The position numbers were made by a program, and so were the translations under genes. A stretch of 64,000 bases of DNA from Diphasiastrum complanatum. Lineage: Eukaryota > Streptophyta > Lycopodiopsida > Lycopodiales > Lycopodiaceae. A model generated the notes under the pieces. It was not told where the DNA came from. It was given only the letters and a program-made list of their open reading frames with translations, and made no database searches. The stretch's first letter is position 1, and each line of letters begins with the position of its first letter. This document shows positions 25,045 to 36,100 of this stretch, one piece after another. The stretch is taken from assembly GCA_029204225.1 (NCBI GenBank), contig CM055107.1, positions 42,592,007 to 42,656,006 of the forward strand, given 5' to 3'.

Positions 25045-25790
25045 TGAACTTTGCCGCGATGCGAAGCGAAGCGACATTAAGCGAAGGTCAAATAGCGAAC
25101 ACGAAAGTCAACGTACCTCAAAAATCCTAAGATACGAAGCGAAGCGAAACTCAAAGGTCGAATGATTCGCGAAAGTCAAACATGCCTCCAGGACCAAAAG
25201 ACACCACACGACACGAAATGAAAAGAAAACGAAGGAAAATCTTTCGTGCTGCCAGCTGGCAGCTCAACGGGCATGGAGTCTTAAACTTCACACTTAGCTG
25301 AAACAATTAGCAATAACAGAGAGTAACTAACTAATTAATTAGCGTTAACTACTCTTGTAATTCTCTGTTTAGCTATCTTGTAAACTCCACACAGTGGAGA
25401 TATAAAACGAAATTCTGGATCAATAGAAAAGAGAGAGAGAATAGTGAGCGAAAAGAATAGAAAAAATAGAGAAACGAAATAGCTGTGTATGAAAGTCTGC
25501 CAACGAGCAAAACACAGCGATAGAGCAAAGTGTCAGGCTGCCAACGAGCGAGATACTGATCATCTCGCTGTAAAAAAATCAAAATTGATAATACAGTTGC
25601 TCTCTCTCTCTTGTCCATCTCTATGATTTTTCGCTGTCTTGATTGCTAGAATGATTTCTGTAGTCGTGTGCCTAGGATCCTGCAAGCTTCCGTGCAAGAA
25701 AACCAAACAAAAACAATCTGTTTGCAAAACAAACCCGTTCGCGACAATTTTTGTAGCTATGATAGATTTTTCCGTGATTGAGACTTTACA
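25045..25790 (+). repeat. LTR-like segment, possible solo LTR
   Basis: It opens with GCGAAGCGAAGCGAC words, later carries CACACGACACGAAA, then two AACGAGC modules near 25502 and 25541. The same succession occurs in the LTRs at 10200-10850 and 12656-13408: CGAA-rich U3, TTGTAAT block, GCGAGAC pair. A TATA-like GATATAAAACG lies at about 25398. No flanking pol was found and no 5-bp duplication was identified, so the ends are approximate. Confidence 0.45.
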
Positions 25791-27545
25791 TCATCTTGAG
25801 CATGTTCTATTAATGATTATTAACTGATGTGCTTTTGCAAAAGACACTAAGCTCTTCTCAACTATGTCCAAGCGACTAGTATGATACTGGTTTTATTCAA
25901 ATGCAAGTTGTTTTCCATTTTTTAAATCATTGTAAATGTGAAGTGTAGAAAGTGACTCTCTAGTATGTAGTGAACTAACATCATCAACAAAGTTTTTTTC
26001 AAATAAGGGATGAATACATAACAAGAATAACAAAGGCCAAGTGAGTGTTGCATCACTTCTTTCCCACTCTAAGATTATTACTCTTCTTTGACACTTCTTT
26101 ATTGATGATAATTTTACTGCACATATTTCACTATTTGAAATTATGTGATGTACTTTGTAACCGCTTTTATCTTTTAAAATATGTTGAAATAAATATAAAA
26201 AAATAAAGATAATGATAATTATAAGGAAAAAATTAGATAGATTAGGTTAGATAGAAAACTCAAAGAGTTTGGGTTAGGTAAATTAGGTTAGATAGAGAAC
26301 TCAAGGAGTTTGGGTTTGACTTTTTTATCACCCCCCCTTGTTACTTTGATGATGCTTTTTGTTTTGGCTTTAGTTTTGTAACTTTGTAAAAAGTCTTTAA
26401 TCTATGCATTTTTATTCTTCAAGACAAAAAGGGACCACATAGAAAGTTTGCAAATAAAATATATCATAGATATCAGCTAAATATAGTCCATTCATCATTC
26501 ATCTATCTTGAGTAAACATAATTGACAATATTTCTTTTGGTAGGATCGAAAGATATACAAATTTAGATAAAGATGATGATTTAACACCAACAACCCTTGT
26601 GCATGCAACATATTGGCATTTCATCATTTTACATGAATTAACAAAAATCCACCGCTACAAGAAAATTGAGCAATAGGTAGGGACCAAAGGATGCCCCTTA
26701 TGGATGCCTCCAAATTTGTGAGGCTTTAATTACAGTGTGGAAAAACAAGCCCTTTGGTACGCTTTTGGTAACACATTAGAATTAAATGCTCTCAAGCGAC
26801 CATGTTATTCTTATAGTAATGGAATATAATAAGAACCTGAATGAAACGCTTCTCAGTAAGTAGCACAATAGCTAACAAGTATAATCATAGATATAATGAA
26901 AATCTCTCACAAACATATCATATTGTGAAAGAACACTATACAAGATATCATGGCATGCAAAAATTTTACAAGATACTACAAAGCTCTTTAATAAAATTAT
27001 ACACTTAAAGTGACATAAAGTTTAAAGAAGATCCAACTTAATCACTTACAAATAAAACAACACATTTTGAAGGGAAATTCTTGAAAATCCTGACATTTAT
27101 TATTTTTTAGAACACAAAGTTCTCTAATGCTTTAGGTCATCAAAGATCAACATTTGAAACTCTACACTTTTACTTTCACAACAAGGGCTATGTCATTATG
27201 CACAACTTGTACTATACAAAGGAGGTAAGTTTATCTCAATGTAGATCAACATTTGAAAATGTGAGAATTTGCAAACATTAAGCTTGATAAACACAGGTTA
27301 TTGTACTTTTTAAAAATCCACATGCATGTGAGCATGTTCACATGTGTGAGAATAGGCCTAGGGTATTTAGGACCTAATCATAGAAGTTAGTTAGCTTTTT
27401 TGGTCAAGTTTCCTAGAATTTAGGAGCAAACTCAAATCATGGAGGTAAGTGAGTAACCTAACCATAAAATTGGCATAACTATAGGGTTAGGCAAGATTGA
27501 GATATTAGGGCAAAAATGTCAATTAGGCTACATGCTGGATTTTCA
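25791..27545. other. Non-coding stretch
   Basis: No gene seen. A tandem duplication of about 45 bp at about 26240-26320 repeats TTAGGTTAGATAGA and CTCAA-GAGTTTGGGTT. A string resembling a CACTA terminus (CGCTACAAGAAAAT) lies at about 26652, with no partner end found. Confidence 0.5.
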
Positions 27546-28273
27546 CCTAGCATCCAAGGAGAAGAGTGTCGTTGTACTTTGATGTCTGAGAATTGAATGA
27601 ATGTGTGGAAGCGCTGCAGGAGTGCGTTGGATTAGGAGGACCTAGATACTCGACTACAGATCACATACACTACAATAATCAATCAGACAATAAAAAATGT
27701 AGCACAACAATCAGAGCTGGAAGAACAAAAGTATTTGTATTTGTTTTGAGAGTGAGTCGCCAGTGTCTGGCTCGTTGCTGACACTCCTCTTACAATGCTA
27801 TGTTCTACTACTTGCAAATTTTCATAACTACTGCATTGCATTGCATTATGAATTCTAGCCTATACTTATGTCCCACGATGTGAGATTACAAGATCAATTA
27901 ACAAAATATTACAAGAGTGGTTTATGCTAATCTATTGGTTAGTCGTCCCTTTGGTGACGTCACTTTGGCAGCTGAGCATGATAGTACAATGCCTTCATGC
28001 TTCTCGAGCTACAGTCCGCTAACTCAACTTGTCCGACTTTTGGTTTTGCATAAGGTCCGTCTTCAGCACTTCGGGTACTTCGACTTTGGTGACTTCAACT
28101 TTGGACTTGTCGGTCACTTCGATGTCAGTGACCTCGATGACTTCGACTTCGATTTTGGCTTTGGTTGCAAGGGCTCTTGTCGGTCACTTTGATGTCGGTG
28201 ACTTTGGTGACTTTGACTTCGGCCACTTCAAGGAATGCCAGGGAATGGTTGCATGAGTTCACCATTTCCAACA
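27546..28273 (-). repeat. 3' LTR of copia remnant N
   Basis: On the minus strand it begins TGTTGGAAATGG directly after a purine tract (CAAGAGGGAG at about 28283-28274). The LTR body holds a low-complexity array of CTTCGAC/CTTTGGTGA words (about 28075-28230 on the plus strand) and a GAGCCAGACA module near 27770. The end near 27546 is a guess from the change in sequence character. Confidence 0.55.
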
Positions 28274-28444
28274 CTCCCTCTTGAACAATGCAACCTTTCT
28301 GCTTATCCAATTTCCATTGACTTTCTGTGCTTTGTAAACAGTGGCTTGTCCAGCGACAACAAATCTGCAATCATGTCTTCTAATTTTATGTATTCGACGC
28401 TCAGCTCTCCTTTCGAGATCAAATCTCGAATATGATATTCTTCA
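28274..28444 (-). pseudogene. Copia RNase H C-terminal tail of remnant N, split by element C
   Basis: The minus strand reads YHIRDLISKGELSVEYIKLE, followed in frame by DMIADLLS. This is the usual copia RNase H tail, in which a HIRD-like box is followed by an EDM-AD-L-TK-like box. It ends in a stop at about 28315 before the purine tract. Coding sequence is cut exactly at the start of the C LTR at 28445, so C inserted into N. The rest of N was not found on the far side of C, whose own right end is lost. Confidence 0.7.
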
Positions 28445-29956
28445 TGTTGGAAATTAAGCCCACAGTTTCCTCCTTTGTGAATGACTCATTTCTATTTCAT
28501 GATTCTTCCTGCATGTTTATCATTGATCTAGGGTCAGGTGAAACCAACTTTGGTTCTACATCTACTCATCTGATACCTGCAGGAATCACAAACTTAGACA
28601 GCCAATTCATTTGAAGAACGTCTACAATGGGCTTCCAGCTGATCTTTAGGAAAGGCTAACCAATCTTGTCATAATTTCAAGTTCAGATGTTAAGTTCAAT
28701 AATTTGAAGTCATTGAAGACTTGGCCATCTTTAACGACTTTCACAAAACTTGCATTTAGAACAAGTCTACAGAAATACATTACTTTTGCGACAATCTACA
28801 AAAATACTCTAAGTGTCGCGACAGTCTGCAGAAATGAACTATGTTTTCAACAGCTTCGGCTTTTTTGCATTTCCTCGAAATGCGACACTTGCATAGTTCA
28901 AAAGTTTAACTTGTGCAGTTCAAAAGTTTAACTGTTTTTAACACCTTCGGCTTTTTCGCATTTTTCTGAAAAATGCGAAGAGAGAGAAAATTTCCGAAGG
29001 TCATCTATTTTCATGAGTTAAACTATTTTAAAGACATCTTTGCCCTTTTGAGGACACCTTCGCCTTTTTTAAGGGCACCTTCGGCTTTTTCGCAAAATCT
29101 TGAAGAGAGAGAAAATGTCGAAGGTCGTCTATTTTGAACGAGGAACGTTCCCAGTCACTTCCTGAAATTTGCGAAGTGAGAGAAAACCACTTCACGTAAA
29201 ATGCAAAGTGAGAGAATTTGCGACGTCCTCGTCCGCGTCAACGATGCTAAATTATTGACCGTATACAGTACAGTTGTCACAAAAGCCATATACTTCCAAG
29301 TACAACGACTTTCCTAATTGGGTGATGAGCATTCAATGTAATTAATACACGGATGAAATCTATAAATAGATCATCCAAACACAGATTAGTGATTGCTCCG
29401 TCCATGAGACGCATTATTTGAGCCTCCCAATTACGCCATCATTTTTTGTTGTATTTGCTATTTTGTATTGTGCTTCAATGTAATATAGCAGCAACTTGCT
29501 TTTATATGTGTACAACGTAGATAATGCTTGTTGTGATTGAATGCACTTTCATTGCTATTTGATTGCGCTTGTTTACTCACTCTGAATAGAACACGGACAT
29601 CTACGACTCCTCAGTTTCTAATCAGACGATGGTTGTCTTTGCCGCGTGAGGAACTCGCATTATCATACTGCTCTTCCATTTATTTCAGAACTATACTTTA
29701 CGTTAAATCTGATTTCAATAGTACCACATACAAACCATATCTAATCTCTTCGGTGGACTGTACTATTGTTTCAGAGTATGAATTAATTTTTAAGATCATG
29801 TTGGGCAATTAGAACACTTAAAGCTGTGATTACATTTAGCATAAGCTGTCTATTAGACTGTTTTTGCATTTAGCATATGATTAGAATGGGAGAGCTGTTC
29901 CGCAATATTCCTGCTCTCTTCTCCGTTCACGTTCTTCTATCTCCCTTGCCCCATCA
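28445..29956 (+). repeat. 5' LTR of copia element C (1512 bp)
   Basis: Starts TGTTGGAAATTAAGCCCACAG and ends CCCCATCA, two bases before a primer site. Homologous LTRs: 43844-45472 (minus), 55861-57381 and, in part, 57598-58350. A TATA box (CTATAAATAG) lies at about 29361. Between 28930 and 29260 it has hairpin-forming units pairing ACCTTCGG with CCGAAGGT, and TTTTTCGCA with its complement. The long size and GC-richer patch (CGACGTCCTCGTCCGCGTC at about 29221) are shared by all full copies. Confidence 0.88.
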
Positions 29957-29959
29957 GAT

Positions 29960-29971
29960 TGGTATTAGAGC
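29960..29971 (+). promoter_or_regulatory. tRNA-iMet primer-binding site of element C
   Basis: TGGTATTAGAGC, one mismatch to the initiator-Met complement. It lies three bases after the LTR end. The O copy at 57385-57396 has the perfect site. Confidence 0.8.
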
Positions 29972-30023
29972 TTAGCTCAAATAAACCGAGAGATTAAGTT
30001 TGTTTTATTTGTATATTGTTATC

Positions 30024-31334
30024 ATGCCTCATATAGGTAGCTCTTCATCTTCATCACTCAGTGAAGCTAGAGTCATTCATAAGTTCAATGGTTCTAACTT
30101 CTACATTTGGAAGTTAAAACTTAGAATGATATTGATAGATAGAGATCTTTGGGATGTAGTGGAAGGTGCAGACCTGAAACCAGAAGATGGTGATCAAGCA
30201 AAGGCCTGGAGGATCAAAGATCAGAAGGCCCTAGCATGTATCACACTCAATCTGGCCGACTCCCAAATATCTCACGTTACCACGTGCAAAACCTCTAAGG
30301 AAGCACTAGACTTGTTATCAAGTCTTTATGAGACTCACGATGTGACCACGAGATTACATCTTAGAAGGAAGTTCTTTATTCTTAGCATGTCTGATTCTAC
30401 TGCCATTACTTCTCACATCAATGGCTTCAAGTCCCTGTTAGATTAGTTATCAGTTGTAGGATGTTCTATTCAAGATGATGATGCCGTTATAATCTTGCTT
30501 TCTTCTCTTCCAAAGTCCTATGAGCACTTTGTGTTGATGTTCTCCACACAACCCGACCTCACTCTTCAAAAGGTGATCGATCATCTTCTTCAAGAAGAAA
30601 TGCGGAGAAAGACTAGCAGCTCGTCCATCAAAGACAAATCCATGGCTCTATACACCAAGAAGAAAGACTATTCCAAGGGCAAGAATCAAGTGCAGCAGCA
30701 ATAGTAGAAGCCTCACACTCAAGGTGAGCATGGTGGATCACGCAAAAAGCTTTTCTACAGCTATTGCAAAAGAGATAATCATGACATCAAGGAGTGTCGC
30801 ATCAGGATCTACAACAAGGCAAAGAAGCAACAACAACAGCAGCAACCAGATTCCTCCAAAACGACAGAATTCAAGGAGTCAGATACACATTTGTTAATGG
30901 CTTACAACAACAAGACTGTGATAGCTGGTACTTGGATAGCAGCGCTACTTAACACATGACCTCTCGCAAAGAATGGTATACGGAGTACGCAGCTTACAGC
31001 AGAGACCAATTTATCTACCTTAGAGATTCTAGCACCATACATGTGGAAGGCAAAGGAGCTGTGAAGATCAGCTTCAACAACGATCTGTCCATTTGTGTTC
31101 CTAACGTCCTTCATGTTCCTCAGTTGTCAAAGGACCTATTATCATTCTCTAAGATAACTAATGAGGGCTACACCGTTACTTTCTCATCTGAGCAGTGTAC
31201 AATACTCGAGGAAGATACTACTCTGACTACATGCACTAGAGTTGGAAATCTTTACGCACTCTCCAATTCAGTTGCATTAGCTAGTATCTCTACTGAAAAT
31301 GTAAACGATAATGCTGTTCTGTGGCATTGTCGAT
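30024..31334 (+). pseudogene. Element C gag-protease, 5' segment
   Basis: Gag begins MPHIGSSSSSSLSEARVI at 30024 and contains the copia capsid block (FNGSNFYIWKLKLRMILIDR, then the LWDVVEG block). Stops fall at about 30444 and 30702. The zinc knuckle at about 30760 keeps C-x4-H-x4-C, but its first Cys is Tyr. The protease motif reads LDSSAT (Ser for Gly after the catalytic Asp), followed by a stop at about 30951. The pre-integrase domain is cut at 31334 by element D and resumes at 37771. With D removed, the reading passes through the site in one frame (WHCR before, FGHVNM after). Confidence 0.9.
31330..31334. other. Target-site duplication of element D, left copy
   Basis: TCGAT here and at 37766-37770 flank D exactly. 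Five bases is the usual copia duplication length. Removing D and one copy restores the reading frame of C. Confidence 0.95.
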
Positions 31335-31989
31335 TGTGAAAATTGTCAACATTTCCTAGCTAGTTTGAGGCCTAAATTGGCTAAAATTGTAAATAGTTTT
31401 GGTTCTGGAGTTTTGCACGTGTGAACCAGGCCACAATATTTTTATTTACTGTATTTTTTCAGTATGATGAAGTGTCAAACTTCATACCCTTCAAAATGAG
31501 ACCATTTTGATGTATTTTGGTCATATAAGCCATTTTTAGCTATTTTTCCTAGATAGGGAATATCTAGGGTCAAGTACCTTCTAGAGAGAGGAGAGAGAGT
31601 CATCTTCCTCATCCATAAATAGTAGGGAAGTCGTGGAGAACAGGTTGGAGAAACCTTTTGTATGCTTCATTGAGATCAATAGATCATTGTCCTTGTTTCT
31701 TCCTCCATTGAGAGCATTGTTGTGTGTATTGTCTTCAAGCTATTGTGTATGATCTTAGGTGCTTTCCAAAAGTGGTAGGCTGATGTATTATGGACTGTAT
31801 AATGCTATTTTGGGCCGCACTTGATGTTTATGGAAGTTTCCATTTGTGATAAATGCTTTTTGATCAAGTTCTTTGCATTCTAGGTAGCATAGAATGTGTT
31901 GCCAATTCCTAGCTTATGTAGTTTGGAGTGCAAGCATTCAAGCCAATGATCTTGGAGTTTAGATCCACTTAGGATCTGTATTTTTCACA
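31335..31989 (+). repeat. 5' LTR of element D
   Basis: Starts TGTGAAAATTGTC, ends TTTTTCACA. A CACGTG motif is at 31416-31421. TATA-like CATAAATAGTAGG lies at about 31610. At 31552 this copy has CCTAGATAGG where the 3' LTR has CCTATATAGG, so a second TATA-like site exists only in the 3' copy. Confidence 0.96.
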
Positions 31990-32001
31990 TGGTATCAGAG
32001 C
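31990..32001 (+). promoter_or_regulatory. tRNA-iMet primer-binding site of element D
   Basis: TGGTATCAGAGC, a perfect match to the complement of the plant initiator tRNA-Met 3' end, directly abutting the 5' LTR. Confidence 0.93.
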
Positions 32002-33161
32002 TGGTTGGCTTCTATTTACAGTAAGTATTCCATTTTTGGTGATATTTGGATGTTTGATCAAGTTCTAGCATGATTTTGCATTGCTTTGTTGATCAAATCT
32101 TACTAACCTTTGTTTTGTGAGTTGAACTTGTGGATCAAAAGCATATTTCAGGTCTATTGAAGATCAGAGGCTGAAAAGAAACTATTTTGGATCAGATCAT
32201 AACACCTAATCATTTGTGATTGTGAGGCTTGTGCATATTCAATACTAACAATGTTCTTTTCAATCCTATTGTTGACAATCTCCATTCTTGGATGAACACT
32301 CTCCTTAAGTGGATGAAACTTCTCCTTAAGTGGATGACAAATGCTCTTTTGAGTGAGTTGTAATTCTCCTAAAGGCTGAGCAAAGCTCCCATTTGGATGA
32401 AAGATCCCCTTTTTTGGGTGAACATATTGTAAGCTCCATTGTGAAGAGCATATTGTAAAGATTGTCATCAATTTTGGCATAAATTTTGGTGTACTTTGTT
32501 GAGCATGTAAGTAACTCTCCTTATGTAATTTGATTGGAGCATTTGCTGGAAGGTGTTAACCATTATGCAAGTGTGTTTTCAGGTTCTTAACAGGTTGAGG
32601 AACATTCTCATGTGAAGTGATCTTAGATCTACATCTAAACACCAAGATTTGACAAGATAGTGAAGCTAGTCTTGTGATTCACTAAGTGTGCTCATTCATT
32701 CACCTCTAAATCTTGTATTTATCACTTGCTGGAGTTTATAAACTTTTAGAAGTGTGGTTTACATGTGGTTTTACAGGTTGAATCAATATCTTAGTGTGTT
32801 GATCATATGTTGATCAAGTTTGTTCATTACTAGGTAATCTTGGCATCCTAGTTTTGGGTATTTTCTAAGAATGCAAGTAACTCTTCACACCATAACTTGA
32901 TTTGGTCACTTGCTGGAAAGTTTGAGAGCTTAAGCAAGAGTGTGTTCAGGTTGGTTTGATTTTGTAATCCATTCTTAGTGTGTGCAAAGTGTTGCATGTG
33001 TTTCAATCTTCCTTTCTATGCTTGGAAACCATCTAGGTCCAAGATAGAAGTGTTTTAGGGTCCTAAATCTTCATAGATCTCTTTATCTATCATTTGTTGA
33101 GAGAAAAGTGAGTGCTAAGTGCTTTAGGACAGAACCTAAAAGTTGAAGAAACATTAGAATC
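32002..33161 (+). other. Long leader of element D with repeated splice-like cassettes
   Basis: Untranslated leader with many upstream ATGs. A strong donor-like GTAAGTAT lies at 32021, just after the primer site. Acceptor-like ends follow: ATTTCAG at about 32151, TTTTCAG at about 32582, TTTTACAG at about 32776 and TGTTCAG at about 32948. The last three lie in imperfect repeats sharing TTGCTGGA, then AAGTGTG, then CAGGTT; two of these (about 32503 and 32872) also begin with G[TC]AAGTAACTCT. A GGATGAA/CTCCTTAAGT short repeat sits at 32289-32336. Function is inference. Confidence 0.7.
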
Positions 33162-36100
33162 ATGGCTTCCAATGGTGGGATCATGCTAGAGTCTAGTGAA
33201 AGGTTGAGTTCATCAAACTACTCTACTTGGAAAGTGAGGATGGAGTCCTTACTTGAGTTGAATGAACTCATGGACATAGTTGTAGAAATTGAAGAGAGAC
33301 CTCTCACACTTCAAGAGCAACAAAGGTTTGATAAGAAGGCCAAAAGGGCTCTTCATATCATTAAAATGAATGTTACAAATGAACTTCTCAAGGAAGTTGG
33401 AAAGTGTCAAAGTGCAAGTGAGGCATGGAATGCCTTAAAGAAGCTCTTTGAATCAAAGTCCACATCTAGGGTATTGACCCTAAGGAGACAAATATTTTCT
33501 AGTAGGCAAAGAGAGGGTGAAAGTGCTCATGCATTTATCTTGAGAGTTAAGTCTCTAAGTGATGATTTAGCATGCATTGATGAGAACATAAAAGATGGTG
33601 AAATAGTCCAAGTTATGTTGAATGGTTTGCTAAATGAACATGCTAACCTTGTGCAAAGTTTTGCCATTCAAAGAGTCTTGCCAAGTGTGGTTGACTTGCA
33701 AGAAATCTTATTGGCTGAAGAACATAGGTTGCAATCAAAGCTTGATGGTGCATCCTTGCAAGGTGGAGGTGAAGAGGCTTTCTTCACAAAAGGCAAATTC
33801 AAGGGCAAAGGTAAAGGCAAAGGGAAATGGTCCAAAGGTGGTAACTTTGATCATGATGATCACTCTTCCTCTTCCTCTTCTACTAAGAACAATAAGTCAA
33901 AGTTCAAGTGCTTTTATTGTGGGATAAAAGGTCATTTTGCAAATGAATGTTATAAGAAGAAAAGAGAGCAAGGAGAGAGGCAAGGAAATCTTACAATAGA
34001 TGAGGAAGAACATAACACATGTGAATCACTTGTTATGACTTCAAGTTTGTTAGCCAACATAGATGATAATGATCCTTGGTGGATTGATAGTGGAGCCTCA
34101 TCTCACATGACAAGACATAAGGAATACTTTACATCCTTATTGTCTTATGAGGGAGAAGGTAACATCATCTACACTGCAAATGATGGTCAATGTGACATCA
34201 AAGGCATAGGCACTATTCCTATTTCCCTTTCAACAAATAGGAAAGCAAATCTTGAAAATGTTTTGTACAGTCCTTCAATCACTAAGAATTTGCTTAGTGT
34301 AAGTCAAATGATTGACAAAGGACTTGATGTGGAGTTCATTGGAGATGCATGTTTGATAAGTAAATGTGGATCCTTGATTGCTCAAGGTAGGAGGCATGGT
34401 AAACTTTTCAAGCTTGATGCATGTGTGATCTCTAATCATGAAGGATGTATGGCTAGGGAGCAATTGACAAACCAAGAAGTTTGGCACAAGAGGTTGGGCC
34501 ATCCCAACTTCAAATCCTTGGAGGTAATGGCAAAGAAAGAGCTTGTTCTTGGTCTCCCTAAAAGTCTTGTTGCAAACAATAGTGTTTGTGAACATTGTGC
34601 CTTGTCCAAATCTCATAGACTTGCTTATTCTAGATCTACTTCTAGATCTAAAGAAGCTTTTCAACTTGTGCATTCTGATATTCATTCTTCTAGTACAACT
34701 AGCAATGGTGGGGCAAAGATGTATGCAACTTTCATTGATGACTTTAGTAGGTATACTTGGATCTATCTTCTTAAAAGTAAGGATGAAGTGTTTGCTGCAT
34801 TTGTCAAGTTCAAGAATGAAATGGAAAACCAATTCAATACAAAGATCAAATGCTTAAGATCTGATAATGGAGGGGAATACACCTCAAATAGGTTCAAAGA
34901 CTTTTGTATAGCACATGGGATTAAGAGGGAGATGTCTAGTCCTAGGACTCCACAACAGAATGGAGTGGCCGAGAGGAAGAATAGAACCCTTTGTGAATGT
35001 GCCAAGGCAATGAGACTACATGCTAATCTTGCTAAGTCTTTTTGGGGGGAAGCTTTAGCATGTGCTAACTATCTATGTAATAGATGGACAAGTGCTTCCT
35101 TGGATGGTAAAACTCCTCATGAGGTTCTTTATGGTAGAAGGCCGAGTGTCAAGCATTGTAGGATCTTTGGATGTACATGTTTTGTCAATATCACACTTGA
35201 TGATAGAACTAAAGAAGATCCTTCATCAAAGAAGGGTGTGTTTGTTGGCTATAGTGAAGTAAGCAAGGCTTACAAAGTGTACATTCCTTCTACAAAGAAA
35301 GTTGTCATAAGTAGGGATGTCATCTTTCATGAAGAGAATGTTTCCAATGTTGTTGATGTTGATGTTGATGTGCCTACTAATCATCATGATGTGCAAGATG
35401 TCTTGGATGAAGATGGAGATGCCACTCCAAAGCAAACTTCAAGGAAGACTCAAAGGCAAAGGGCTAAGCCATCAAGGCTAACCTATGATGAAAAAGGAAA
35501 GCAAGTGGTGGACAACTCTAACTTTGCTTTTCTTACCTCTTTTGATGAACCAACTTGTGTAGGTGAAGCAATTCAAAAGAAGGAATGGATCCAAGCCATG
35601 GATCATGAGCATCAAGCACTCATCAAAAGCAACACATGGAGGTTGGTAAAGCTTCCAAAGGACAAGAAGGCAATTGGTTGTAAGTGGATCTTCAAGATCA
35701 AGACAAATCAAGATGGATCAATCAACAAGTACAAGGCAAGGTTGGTGGCAAAGGGGTATGCTCAAGAATATGGTATTGACTATGATGAGACCTTTGCACC
35801 CGTGGCAAAGATGGTAACTATTCGAATCCTAATCTCTCTTGCAACTCTTTATGATTGGGATATGTGGCAAATGGATGTTACTAATGCCTTCTTGAATGGT
35901 GATCTTGAAGAAGATATTTACATGGAGCAACCCGAGGGCTATGTTTCACATGATGAGCCTAATCATGTGTGCTATCTCCAAAAGAGTTTGTATGGGCTAA
36001 AGCAAGCACCAAGGAGTTGGTATGCTAAGCTCAATTCCTTCTTACTTTCTCAAAACTTTGTTATGAGTGAGTATGATCATTCTCTCTACTTTAGATTGAA

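Noticed and set aside
26648-26680. CGCTACAAGAAAAT, possible second CACTA terminus
   Set aside because: The first bases do not match CACTA and no opposite end with a 3-bp duplication was found.
31990-32001. Primer sites considered as tRNA-Met gene fragments
   Set aside because: Only 12 bases match and all lie directly after LTR ends; no cloverleaf can be drawn around them.
34275-34832. Minus-strand frame of 185 codons inside element D
   Set aside because: Antisense shadow of the gag-pol frame with no domain signal.
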